A DNA stretch of 64,000 nucleotides, taken from NCBI GenBank assembly GCA_034509735.1, contig JACGWO010000005.1:21756383-21820382 (forward strand), written 5' to 3'. The notes beneath the pieces are model-generated. The model did not search any database. It was given only the letters and a program-made list of their open reading frames with translations, and was not told where the DNA came from. Below, in pieces: positions 10,003 through 21,431 of the stretch. Position numbers and translations under genes: made by a program. How positions within the stretch are numbered: position 1 is the stretch's first letter; every line of letters begins with the position of its first letter. This DNA is from Sesamum alatum (Eukaryota > Streptophyta > Magnoliopsida > Lamiales > Pedaliaceae).

Positions 10003-11145
10003 TACTGATAAGGATCCTGAGCATCTTTGCATGGGATCAGAGTGTTCTGTGTTCTGGCTCATCATTTCTTCGTCCTCGTCATCTGATGACTCGAGCAATT
10101 CTTTGATTTGATTTTTCAAATCCTTCTTTGATGCACTTGAAAGCAATTCCTTCAATACCTCAGAGATTTCCTTTTTGGACTTTGATTTAGTCGGTGTAAT
10201 CGGTTCCAGGTCAATAATCCCTCGTACAGAGAAGACTGAGTCTTTGAAGAATTCAAATTTATCCCACCATTTAATAAGTATCCTTCTTCCTACATAGGGA
10301 ATATTTTCAAGACTTTCTCCTAACTTTTGAAATGTTCTTTTTGATACAACTACATCCCACCGAATAATCCATGGTATTTGATAAAGAGCGGTAAACATAA
10401 GCCCATGAGCTTTCATGGACACATTGGTCTTGACAAAGTCTTCATAAATCAATCTAATTTTATGTGGTAAAATAATAGGATATAATCCCCAATTAGCAAA
10501 CCAACATATGAACCATTGAGGGAAATTAAGTGTCTTAAGTTCTTTGAACTGCAGAAACCAGCTATGTTTTCTTTGTCTATTTCGTAGCAGAGGGCGATGT
10601 CCCAAGCTTTGATATAATCAAAATAATTGAAATATAACTTATTCCTATGAGGATACTTGGTATCAGGCACAATTTCTTTAAATCGATACAAATCTCCTTC
10701 CATTGTTCAGGAGTTATAACTTTGATAATATAAGCTTTTGAGAAAGCCCATTCTCCACCAGATCTTATGGTGGAATCAAACTGCACTGATCCAGTATATG
10801 TTAATATTTCTTGATAATACAAGAAGTCTTTCGGATAGAGGAAAGGGTCTGTAAAATTTTTAGATAGAAGTTCATTACTTCTTCTGAGGACAAATGCATA
10901 TATTTTCCTTCAATCGGAGATATCCAATTAGTGGAGATTGGAATATAGGGATAAACATGTTCTTTCGCAGAAGCAGATTTTACTGCTATTTTGTAGGCAT
11001 CTTCTCTGAGCCTCTCTTCTTCAGGGACAGCTTTTAAAGCTTCTTCTCTTAACGTTTTACTGTCCTTTTCAAAGGCCAGTTTATATGGTTGAAATTTATT
11101 TAGGTTAACATTACCTTTACTGGATGACGCTCTATCTTTGTTCAT
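10003..11145 (-). pseudogene. Viral last ORF (transactivator position), copy 2, broken
   Basis: The homologue of 7332-8489. The N-terminal frame opens at 11145 (114 aa, to 10801). Pieces then continue in other frames (10822-10577, 10703-10449, 10605-9970), so at least three indels interrupt it. It lacks the 10-nt duplication seen in copy 1. Near its C-terminus an extra A in 'catgcaaagatgctc' shifts the frame after the acidic tail. Function by position only. Confidence 0.6.
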
Positions 11146-12790
11146 TGCTTTCCCTGCAAAAATTCACGCGTTAAAAAATCAGGTAAGGAGTTATGTGATC
11201 CTTTAATAAACTCAATATCAAAATCGAATACAGATAGTATGGCTTGCCACCTAGCAAAGATTTGTTTCGAGGCTAAATTTTTAACATCCTTTTGTAATAT
11301 CTCTTTTGCAGATTTGCAATCTACTCGTAACAAAAATTTTGATTTAATAAATCACTTTCGAATTTTTGAATGCATAGAACAATAGACAAAATCTCCTTTT
11401 TAACCGTAGAGTAATTAACTCTAGGTCCTCTCCATACTCCCGAGGTGAACCTTACTAATGATTCTTTATCATTAATCCTTTGTTTAAGTATTCCTCCATA
11501 TCCTACATCGGAAGCATCGGTCTCAACAATTTTGAAGGCATCTGGGTTTGAAATTGCAAGACAAGGGATTTCTTTAATTCTTGCTTTAATTTTTCTAACT
11601 GCATTAGTGTGTTCGGTGCTCCAAATTGGAGGGTTTTTCTTGAGTCTCTCAAAATAACGGTTTAGCATCATAAGCCAAATCTTTATAAAATTCAGCAACA
11701 TAATTTAGACTTCCAAGAAACCTTTGTAGTTGATTTTTATCCTTGATTTCATCAGGAAATTTTTCAGCAAATATTATAGCTCGATCTATAGGGAAGATAG
11801 TTCCTTCTCTAATAATATGCCCTAGAAATTTTATTTCAGTCTGAAAGAGTTTAATCTTTTTGGCAGAAACAACCAATCCTGCTCTCACAACAACATCTAC
11901 GAATATTTTTAGATGTTTAAAATGTTGTTCAATAGATTCTGAAAAATATTAGGACATCATCTATATAGACTATTGTAAATGCCGTATAAGCATTAAATAT
12001 GTCATTCATAATCCTTTGAAATTCAGAAGGGGCATTCTTTAGTCCGAAAGGCATAACGTTCCATTCATAATGGCCAAAAGGGACAGTGAAAGCTGTCTTA
12101 TAACGATCTTCTTCTTTTATTTGGATTTGCCAAAATCCTGATTTCATATCAAATTTGACATAACTTTAGCTGAATAAAGCCTATTCAAAAGGTCCTTTTT
12201 GTTTGGAATTGGGTACCGTATCCACCTTAAAGCTTTGTTTAGAGGTTTGTAGTTTATAACTAACCTGGGAACCCCTCTTTCAAGTTCTGCTGCATTTTCT
12301 ACATAAAAGGCAGGACAACTCCAAGGACTATGGGATGGCCTTATAAGTTTTTTAAGTAATAATTCCTCTATTTCCTTTTTGCATATTTCTAAATGTCTAG
12401 GACCCATGGCAATGGGTCTAGCTTTAGTGGGAATCTGATTTTCTTTAAATCAGCCTCATAAGGTAAAGAGACAACATGTTTTTTCCTTTCCCAGAAGGCA
12501 TTAGGAACATCTGAGCAGATTGTTTTTTCTATATAAGATTGTAATTCCTTGATTTTATTTTGTAAATAAGGAGAAGAAATTTTCTCTTTTAATTTTTTAT
12601 AACTAATCTCTTGGGATAAAGAGTTTAAAAAGTTTTCTTTCTTTCAATTGTTTTTTGAATTAAGTCAATCTCATGATATTTTGGCTGAGTGACAAAATTG
12701 AACTTTAATTCATTTCCTTTTACTACACTTGTAATTCCTTCTTTGGATACTTCTTTGATGGATAAAGCATATGAAGAAAAGGATTTCCTA
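11142..12790 (-). pseudogene. Viral reverse transcriptase and RNase H, copy 2, broken
   Basis: The same domains as copy 1 in fragments: connector/fingers (12407-12144), palm with YIDD (11956-11967, frame 12147-11929), thumb/connection (11888-11649) and RNase H (11701-11321 and 11333-11142) with 'ETDASDVGYGG' and 'VDCKSA'. Breaks differ in place from copy 1: here the frame is lost just after YIDD and inside the RNase H region near 11330. The RNase H end reads 'DFLTREFLQGKQ' before the stop, longer than in copy 1. Confidence 0.88.
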
Positions 12791-13123
12791 ATATCACGTC
12801 ATGAGAGAGATTTTTTACCATTATAAATGGTATTTCTAGACAAATTCCTTTATTACAAACAGCAGTGTTTTTGTAATTTGTATTTTACTAGTAATTTCCT
12901 TCCATCTGCTGCATTAAGGACTTCAGTCGTTTTTTGAAAAATACCTAGAGGGTACTAACCCTTCATTAATGCAGTTTAAATCTGCTCTTGAATCTATCAT
13001 GGCAATGGCCGAAAAATAATACTCTTTATGCACAACAATAGTAACCTTGGTATGCCATTTATGGGTTATAACTCTGTCAATCATATTAACAAAAGTTAAA
13101 GAGTTTAACTCCTCTTTTTGCAA
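12790..13123 (-). pseudogene. Viral aspartic protease, copy 2, active-site glycine replaced
   Basis: An open frame on - from 13123 covers the coiled-coil end and protease start without the stop seen in copy 1. The active-site triad reads DSRAD instead of DSGAD (about 12981-12995), replacing the invariant glycine, so this copy should be inactive independent of frameshifts. The frame breaks in a T-run near 12931-12936. The downstream I-x-G-N-P-F element is a sense codon here, not the TGA of copy 1. Confidence 0.83.
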
Positions 13124-13385
13124 TAATTCTTCCTTTTCAACTCTTATTTCTTCCTCATTATCACTAGATGAATAATTATGAGATTTAATCTCAAGAGCAG
13201 AAACTCTAGATTTTAGTTCTTGTAATTCTTGTTTTAGAATTTTTACTTCATGTCTTAATTCTGCCGTAGAGGCCTCTGTAGTTGTAGAAGTGGATACATT
13301 AGAGTTTTTAAACTCTATTCATTATTTCTTTAAAAATTATAAGCTTCCGGCTCTTTTATCTTTAATTTTTTCTCAGGTTTCGGTC
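13110..13385 (-). pseudogene. Viral coiled-coil spacer, copy 2
   Basis: The counterpart of 5085-5386: Ser/Thr-rich segment, leucine-heptad coiled coil and acidic patch, on -. It connects directly to the protease frame. A T-run difference at 13304-13309 (gagtttttaaac) interrupts the N-terminal side. Confidence 0.5.
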
Positions 13386-14771
13386 TTTATAAGATTCTAA
13401 ATATTTTTGTAACATTTCCTTTTTCTCGTCCGAATCAGGAATTTTATCTATAAGATCTAGAATAAAACTTTCTTCTTTTTGTTAATACAAATAATCCGTT
13501 AGCATGACATAAAAGCTTTATAATAGTCACAATTTCCTTCACAACTATTGGATTCATCGTTATCTGATCCCTCATTTTCTGATTTATCAGACTCTTCATT
13601 GTTTTCATCTTCAGAATTTATTTCTGTTATAACAGATAATTTTAAATTTTCATCTTCTAGTTCTGATTCTTCTATAAGAAGCTTTTGTAACGCGGTTTTA
13701 AGATCTTCATCTATATCAAGATTTTAGAATTCTTCTTTTCATCTTACATTTATTTGGCATAATGTCCAACGACATTTCCAACATATTGGAACTCTTTTTT
13801 GTTTAGGAGGATTTTCTTTTTTCTTTTTTTTCTATACTCCTTTCTTGGAGGATTTCTTTCTACATTAATATCCTTTTTCTTATAATAGCGTTTTTTATTA
13901 GAGGTTTTATAAACTCTTTTCTTCTTATCTAGTGGTTTACTGGGTGTTAACCCTATTTGTTCACAGAAGTCCCAAGAACTCTTTTTCCATAAATTTTTTC
14001 CTTCTGAATTTGCTTATGTAATTTTATTTCATTACACAGACACATTCCTTCAGCTACGATTTCTGAAGCAAGATCACCATAGGTATAGAGATGATATGGT
14101 ATAATACCTTGATGTTTTTTGTTTTATGCGGTTTTTAACCCTTTCTGCAAAGAAATGAGGGAGTCCTAATAAGAACTTTTCTTTCCAAAACTCATGTTGA
14201 CTATCTTCTCTAGTAAATATTTTAGAGAAAAAGACATCTTTGTACCATTTAAAATGGGATAAACTGGGACATTTTAAGTTCATAAGTTGTTCCTGGGTTT
14301 TGTCTAATTGTAATGAAGTACTTCCTATAAAGTGCTTGGCTATAGTATAAATCAAAGTGTTAACACAATCTGTTTACTTGGCTATTGTTTTCTAATTTTA
14401 CTGCATTTAATATATGCATTTTTGCTTCATCTGATAGGTGAAAATCCCACCAACCTTTAAGTTGACCTGTAAATCCTTGAATTATAACTTTAGCTATTTC
14501 AGAGTCAGCATTTCCTTTAAGGCGACAAGCAGTAGCATACATAGTGATATAATGTAATTTTGTTTGTATTTGATACTTCAGTATGCCCATCAATATTCCA
14601 CTCATGAATGGATGTTCCATCAAACGAAGCCCCAGATAAATAATTTTCTTGTTCTTCTATCAAAAGGTCCACTGGGGTTGGCCTATGATAATAAGGCTTC
14701 CTATTATTGTTATTTCCAAAATCAATTTTATTGAGCTCATACGGTTCTTGTTGTAATTCTTTTCTGAACAT
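13386..14771 (-). pseudogene. Viral capsid protein, copy 2, zinc knuckle destroyed
   Basis: Capsid fragments on - at 14771-14517, 14623-14360 and 14355-14074, including the GFTGQLKGWWD core, then the basic and acidic tail (to about 13386). A 5-nt deletion inside the CCHC knuckle (about 13768-13772) plus a nearby one-base insertion removes its spacing and frame. The two single-base changes near 14375 and 14577 also differ from copy 1. It could not give a full-length capsid as written. Confidence 0.83.
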
Positions 14772-15544
14772 TTCTTCTAACTTGATCTATCTCTTGGTCA
14801 GAATTTCCATCTTCCTTTTCGGAATTATTCTCTTGTGCTCCAGTAAGAGGGGCTATGTCTTTGTCTTTTTATCCCAAGGTTTTTTAACCTTTTTAATATT
14901 TCTTCCAGAACCTCAGAATCTTCAGAGGCTTTATTAATTTTAACATTAATTTTTTCGGAAGGTAATGGTTTGAATAAAACCTTTTCCTTTTCAATAGTCT
15001 TACTAGTTTGAGGCAACTCGGTATGGATCTTTATAAAGATATTTATTAACATGTTGTTCTATTCTGGTAAGCTGCCTCCAATAGTTTGTAAAGACAAATT
15101 TGTATAGTTGTTCTGTTCTATTGCAGCTTCTATTTTATTATCTTTTCTGTAAGGGGTAGCATTAACCTCTTTCTTTATCGATTTTAATAGACAAATTAAT
15201 TTATGGGGGATGAATACTTTTAATAATTTTTCCCTTTGTTGTAATAAAATTCTGATATGCAGTATTAATATTAGCAATAATATTCTCATGCTGAGAACTT
15301 AGGAAAATTATTTTCTCGTTTCTCTATCTTATAGAAAATATTTATGACTTCAAAGAAAGTCTATTTCTTCCTTCATTTTTCTTAGAAATTTCTTATAGGT
15401 TTTAAACCACTTCTCTTGGCTCTTTGTGGATTTTAAATAAAACCATTTTCTCTTAATTTCATTTTCTGGAGAATAGATAATTCTCTTAGTCTTCCTTCAA
15501 AGGGAAATTCTAGATTTTTTATCTACGGTTAAGGTATTTAAACC
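14772..15544 (-). pseudogene. Viral linker region, copy 2
   Basis: The counterpart of 2959-3700 on -, in fragments (15289-15059 and 15052-14825). At its 5' side the T-run (15545-15549, five bases) keeps the movement-protein frame open into this region, unlike copy 1. This supports a joined movement-protein/linker reading in the ancestor. Confidence 0.55.
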
Positions 15545-16628
15545 AAAAACACTTCTTTCCTCTTCAAAACCGTATCCCATGTCGGAGGGGTAGGTGATTT
15601 AGCCCGGTGACGAAGAAGGATTTCCACTTTATATTCTGGTTGAACTAACCCCATCCGATGTATTTTTTAATATAACTTGTTCCTTTTCAAATCGTGATAA
15701 GGGAATTGAAGATGTAGAACATCTACCAGACATTATTTCCTCTTTCTTAGAATTCTCCCTTATATTAAGGTGAGTAACTCGATCTTAGAGAATCTTATCT
15801 CTACATCTCCATCTGGATATTCTATAATTTCTTCTAACCTTTTATTTTCCTGTTTTACAGGTTTGTTGCCTTCCTCAAGGATCCATTTTTCGGGAAGATT
15901 AACTTGATCCCAAGTAATAGTCTTGGGGATTACAACATTACTCTTAGATATATCAGTTACGAACATGGTTGTAGTCCTAGGATTTTGATTTATAAATTTC
16001 CTCATATCAGGAACCACTGTATTCATGACCTTGTAATAAAGTCTAAAAATAAGAAAAACGTTTTGAGTTCCAGGCATCATATCAAATCCATCTGATTTTA
16101 TATCTAAGCATAAAGCATGTTTCAAATTTGGATCTGCTAAAGAAACAGTAAAATCAGGAAAACATGAGAAGTATATGGGTCCATCACATAAACTGGATTC
16201 TACTATTCCTAACAAGGAATCATGAAATTTGTTTATGCCTCTTGTCTCTTACTGCAATCAAATGCCGAAGTATTTAAAACCTAGTCTAGTGGCAGGCCTT
16301 AAGGCAATTTGGACCATTCCAATATGCAAGAATTTGTACTTTTGCCTATGCAAGGCCATAAGTCTTTCAAAAAATAAATGGAATGTACTATATCCTTCAG
16401 ATAAGGAATTGATTGTTCAAACTGTCTTAATGATATAATCAGTTCTTCTAATAAAACTTTCCCGTGCTCTTGTAAATTTTTCCTGTTGGATAAACAGGCA
16501 TTTTCCAGTCATTTAAAACTCTTATCAATGTTATCATTAATAACAATTTCCTTATTCTTATTAGTGAATTCCTGTTGATCTAAATCGTCATTAGAGCTAA
16601 AAGACAAAACTCGACTGAACCTATTCAT
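15545..16628 (-). pseudogene. Viral movement protein, copy 2, broken
   Basis: The core frame 16215-15760 holds the same 30K motif (DGPIYFSCFPDFTVSLADP). The upstream ATG matching 1851 of copy 1 is at 16626-16628. Frames are lost near 16215 (an altered 'gaaatttgtttatgcc' run) and after 15760. The rest is collinear with copy 1. Confidence 0.8.
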
Positions 16629-16805
16629 TCGATCTTCCTTATCACTGTCAACGATTTACGCCTAAGGATTCCCTAACAGCCCTCTAGGCAAACAACAGGA
16701 ACATAAACAGGCTACGCGACTTAAGGCAAAATGCCCGGTTTCAAAGGAAGATTCCTATGGGATCAGTAAAGTTTTAGCTTTTAGGTTTGTATGACAAACA
16801 GACCT

Positions 16806-17046
16806 TTATGCTAATAATATTTCTACCTGCTTTTCAAAGACTTTTAAAGAAGATTTAACCGTTTTTAAGTTTCTCTTCGTAGTATTCAGGCCGAATACCT
16901 TGATTGATCTGATCTTTTAGGTATTTAATATCTTTTGGTGTACTCGATTTTTAACTTTAACTTGGATAAATAATTACCCTTTTGAAATATAATAATTCAC
17001 GGTATGGCAGAATATTAACACTTCTGTAAGAAGTAAATGAAGACAT
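16806..17046 (-). pseudogene. Viral small ORF 1, copy 2, two insertions
   Basis: The same protein as 1434-1673. The ATG is at 17044-17046. An extra A and an extra T in 'cgtgaattattatatttcaaaag' put most of the protein out of frame. The stop is at 16806-16808. Confidence 0.65.
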
Positions 17047-17091
17047 ATACGTACCTTCAGGATCTTTAAGATCCTTATGGCGAGACCGGGG

Positions 17092-20000
17092 ATCTTATCA
17101 TTGATAGTCCTAGTGCATTTTTATGTTGAATAAGATGGAGTCCTGGTCGTATAATCGAAGAGTGGTTTTAATATTGATTATTAAAGTCAATACGAATGTA
17201 TCAATGGAAAAAATGAGTCATCTATCAATCAATGATAGGACTGAAAGCACAAGGTTTTCCTACAATTGTTGTTGAGTATTACGTATGTATCCGGACGTAC
17301 GGTTGATTATGAAGGTTCTCCAAGCCCTCGATATGGCAAAGATAAAAGTGCATTAGTGTCTAAATTTGTTTAAACGAGTTTGTCGTTACGCAAAGGTACA
17401 AAGATGAGTCCATTGCCCAAAAGAGTGTTCTAGATGTAGTCCTAGTGCATTTTTTATGTTGAATAAGATGGAGTCCTAGTCATATAATCAAAGAGTGGCT
17501 TTAATATGGATTATTAGAGTCAATGCGAATATATTTATAGCAAAAAATGAGTCATATATGAGTCAATGATAAGGAGTGAAAGCACAGTGTTTTCCTATGA
17601 TTGTGTTGAGTATTAGGCATGTATCCGGATGTACGATTGATTATGAAGGTTCTCTCTCCAAAGCCCTCGATATGGCAATGATAAAAGTGCATTAGTGTCT
17701 CAAGTTGTTTAAAGGAGTTTGTCGTTGCAATAAGGTTCAAAGCTGAGAGCATGGCTCGAAAGAGTGTTCTAAGATGTAGTCCTAGTGTGTTTTTTATGTT
17801 GAATAAGATGGAGTCCTGGTCGTATAATCGAAGAGCAGCTTTAATATTGATTATTAAAGTCAATACGAATGTATTTATTGACAAAAATGAGTCATCTACC
17901 AGTCAATGATAAGGACTGAAAGCACAAGGTGTTTCCTGCGATTGTACTGAGTATTAGGTATGTATCTGGACATACGATTGATTATGATGGTTCTTCAAAC
18001 CCTTGTTATGGCAAAGATAAAAGTGCATTAGTGTCTAAACTTGTTTAAAAGAATTTTTTGTTTTGCAAAGATACAAAGATGAGTTCATGGCTCAAAAGAG
18101 TGTTCTAGATGTAGTCCTAGTGCATTTTTTATGTTGAATAAGATGGAGTCCTGGTCGTATAATCGAAGAGTGTCTGTAATATTGATTATTAGAGTCAATA
18201 CGATATTTATAGCTAAAAATGAGTCTTCCATCAGTCGATGATAAGGACTGAAAGCACGAGCTATTTCCTACGATTGTGTCGAGTATTAGGCATGTATCCG
18301 GACGTACGATTGATTATGAAGGTTCTCCAAGCCCTCGATATGGCAAAGATAAAAGTGCATTATTGTCTAAACTTGGTTAAAGGAGTTTGTTGTTGCGCAA
18401 AGGTACAAAGATTAGTCCATGGCTCGAGGGAGTGTTCTAGATATAGTCCTAGTGCATTTTTATGTTGAATAAGATGGAGTCCTGGTCGTATTTTTGAAGA
18501 GTGGCTTTAATATTGATTATTAAAGTCAATACGAATATATTTATAGCCAAAAATGAGTCATCTATCAGTCAATGATAAGCACTGAAAGCGCAAGGTGTTT
18601 CCTACGATTGTGTTGACTAGTAGGCATGATTCGGACGTACGATTGATTATGAAGGTTCTCCAAGCCCTCGATATGTCAAAGATAAAAGTGCATTAGTGTC
18701 TAAACTTGTTTTAAAGGACTTTGTCATTGCGCAAAGGTACAAAGATTAGTCCATGGCTCGAAAGAGTGTTCTAGATGTAAGTCCTAGTGCATTTTTATGT
18801 TGAATAAGATGGAGTCCTGGTCGTATAATCGAAGAGTGGCTTTAATATTGATTATTAAAGTCAATACGAATGTATTTATTGAAAAACATGAGTCATCTAT
18901 CAATCAATGATAAGGACTGAAAGCACAAGGTGTTTCCTACAATTGTGTTGAGTATTACGTATGTATTCGGTCGTACGATTGATTATGAAAGTTCTCCAAG
19001 CCCTCGATATGGCAAAGATAAAAGTGCATTAGTGTCTAACTTTGTTTAAACGAGTTTGGTCGTTAACGCAAAGGTACAAAGATGAGTCCATTGCCCAAAA
19101 AGAGTGTTCTAGATGTAGTCCTAGTGCATTTTTTATGTTGAATAAGATGGAGTCCTAGTCGTATAATCGAAGAGTGGCTTTAATATTGATTATTAGAGTC
19201 AATGCGAATATATTTATAGCAAAAAATGAGTCATATATGAGTCAATGATAAGGAGTGAAAGCACAAGGTGTTTCCTATGATTGTGTTGAGTATTAGCCAT
19301 GTATCCGGATGTACGATTGATTATGAAGGTTCTCTCCAAGCCCTCGATATGGCAATGATAAAAGTGCATTAACTGTCTCAAGTTGTTTAAAGGAGTTTGT
19401 CGTTGCGCAAAGGTTCAAAGCTGAGTCCATGGCTCGAAAGAGTGTTCTAGATGTAGTCCTAGTGCGTTTTTTTATGTTGAATAAGATGGAGTCCTGGTCG
19501 TATAATCGAAGAGTAGCTTTAATATTGATTATTAAAGTCAATACGAATGTATTTATTGACAAAAATGAGTCATCTATCAGTCAATGATGAGGACTGAAAG
19601 CACAAGGTGTTTCCTGCGATTGTACTGAGTATTAGGCATGTATCTGGACATATTGATTGATTATGATGGTTCTTTCAACACTTGTTTATGGGCAAAGACA
19701 AAAGTGCATTAGTGTCTAAACTTGTTTAAAACAATTTGTTTGTTTTGCAAAGATACAAAGATGAGTTCATGGCTCAAAAGAGTGTTCTAGATGTAGTCCT
19801 AGTGCATTTTTTATGTTGAATAAGATGGAGTCCTGGTCGTATAATCGAAGAGTGACTTTAATATTGATTATTAGAGTCAATACGATATTTATAGCTAAAA
19901 AATGAGTCTTCTATCAGTCGAATGATAAGGACTGAAAGCACGAGCTATTTTCCTACGATTGTGTTGAGTATTAGGCATGTATCCGGACGTACGATTGATT

Positions 20001-20931
20001 ATGAAGGTTCTCCAAGCCCTCGATATGGCAAAGATAAAAGTGCATTATTGTCTAAACTTGGTTAAAGGAGTTTGTTGTTGTGCAAAGGTACAAAGATTAG
20101 TCCATGGCTCGAGGGAGTGTTCTAGATGTAGTCCTAGTGCATTTTTATGTTGAATAAGATGGAGTCCTGGTCGTATTTTTGAAGAGTGGCTTTAATATTG
20201 ATTATTAAAGTCATACGAATATTATATAGCCAAAAATTAGTCATCTATCAGTCAATGATAAGGACTGAAAGCGCAGGTGTTTCCTACGATTGTGTTGACT
20301 AGTAGGCATGTATTCGGACGTACGATTGATTATGAAGGTTCTCCAAGCCCTTGATATGTCAAAGATAAAAGTGCATTAGTGTCTAAACTTGTTTAAAGGA
20401 CTTTGTCATTGCGCAAAGGTACAAAGATTAGTCCATGGCTCGAAAGAGTGTTCTAGATATAGTCCTAGTGCATTTTTATGTTGAATAAGATGGAGTCCTG
20501 GTCGTATAATCGAAGAGTGGCTTTAATATTGATTATTAAAGTCAATACGAATGTACTTATGGAAAAAAATGAGTCATCTATCAATCAATGATAAGGACTG
20601 AAAGCACAAGGTGTTTCCTACAATTGTGTTGAGTATTACGTATGTAATCCGGACGTACGGTTGATTATGAAGGTTCTCCAAGCCTCGATATGGCAAAGAT
20701 AAAAGTGCATTAGTGTCTAAACTTGTTTAAACGAGTTTGTCGTTACGCAAAGGTACAAAGATGAGTCCATTGCCCAAAAGAGTGTTCTAGATGTAGTCCT
20801 AGTGCATTTTTTATGTTGAATAAGATGGAGTCCTAGTCGTATAATCGAAGAGTGGCTTTAATATTGATTATTAGAGTCAATGCGAATATATTTATAGCAA
20901 AAAATGAGTCATATATGAGTCAATGATAAGG
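17092..20931. repeat. Satellite type B, arranged as ~1.68-kb higher-order repeat
   Basis: About 11.5 monomers with 'gaaggttctccaagccc'. Variants recur every five monomers: 'tgagtcatatatgagtcaa' near 17547, 19224 and 20904; 'gtcctggtcgtatttttgaag' near 18481 and 20165; and 'acgaatgta...gaaaaa' near 17194, 18868 and 20548. The spacing is about 1,675-1,680 bp, so this is a five-monomer higher-order repeat of about 2.3 copies cut by the gap. No genes. Confidence 0.88.
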
Positions 20932-21431
20932 NNNNNNNNNNNNNNNNNNNNNNNNNNNNNNNNNNNNNNNNNNNNNNNNNNNNNNNNNNNNNNNNNNNNN
21001 NNNNNNNNNNNNNNNNNNNNNNNNNNNNNNNNNNNNNNNNNNNNNNNNNNNNNNNNNNNNNNNNNNNNNNNNNNNNNNNNNNNNNNNNNNNNNNNNNNNN
21101 NNNNNNNNNNNNNNNNNNNNNNNNNNNNNNNNNNNNNNNNNNNNNNNNNNNNNNNNNNNNNNNNNNNNNNNNNNNNNNNNNNNNNNNNNNNNNNNNNNNN
21201 NNNNNNNNNNNNNNNNNNNNNNNNNNNNNNNNNNNNNNNNNNNNNNNNNNNNNNNNNNNNNNNNNNNNNNNNNNNNNNNNNNNNNNNNNNNNNNNNNNNN
21301 NNNNNNNNNNNNNNNNNNNNNNNNNNNNNNNNNNNNNNNNNNNNNNNNNNNNNNNNNNNNNNNNNNNNNNNNNNNNNNNNNNNNNNNNNNNNNNNNNNNN
21401 NNNNNNNNNNNNNNNNNNNNNNNNNNNNNNN
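20932..21431. other. Assembly gap, 500 N
   Basis: Exactly 500 N, the same size as the second gap, so it is a placeholder of unknown true length. Satellite type B lies to its left and type A to its right. Confidence 0.99.

Larger units (their letters stand above)
9576..17091 (-). mobile_element. Endogenous pararetrovirus, copy 2, inverted, broken
   Basis: The same viral genome as copy 1 in opposite orientation, with its 3' end facing copy 1. Long stretches are identical by eye. The promoter, last ORF, RT/RNase H, protease, capsid, linker, movement protein and ORF 1 are all present in - order. It ends at 'ccccggtctcgccataagg' (read on -), so the primer-binding site and upstream leader are missing. 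The right junction (17092-17107) carries a short inverted bit of satellite ('cttatcattga') before type B satellite resumes. Confidence 0.93.

Noticed and set aside
1216..17091. LTR retrotransposon (Ty3/gypsy-like) as an alternative for the RT-bearing copies
   Set aside because: No LTRs, no integrase, a 30K movement protein and a caulimovirid-like promoter after the last ORF; pararetrovirus fits better.
17552..17884. Open frames inside the satellite (also 18238-18468, 19293-19562, 26531-26740, 42802-42990, 43255-43452, 47649-47849)
   Set aside because: They vary between monomers, break with each indel and have no recognisable motif; chance frames in tandem repeats.
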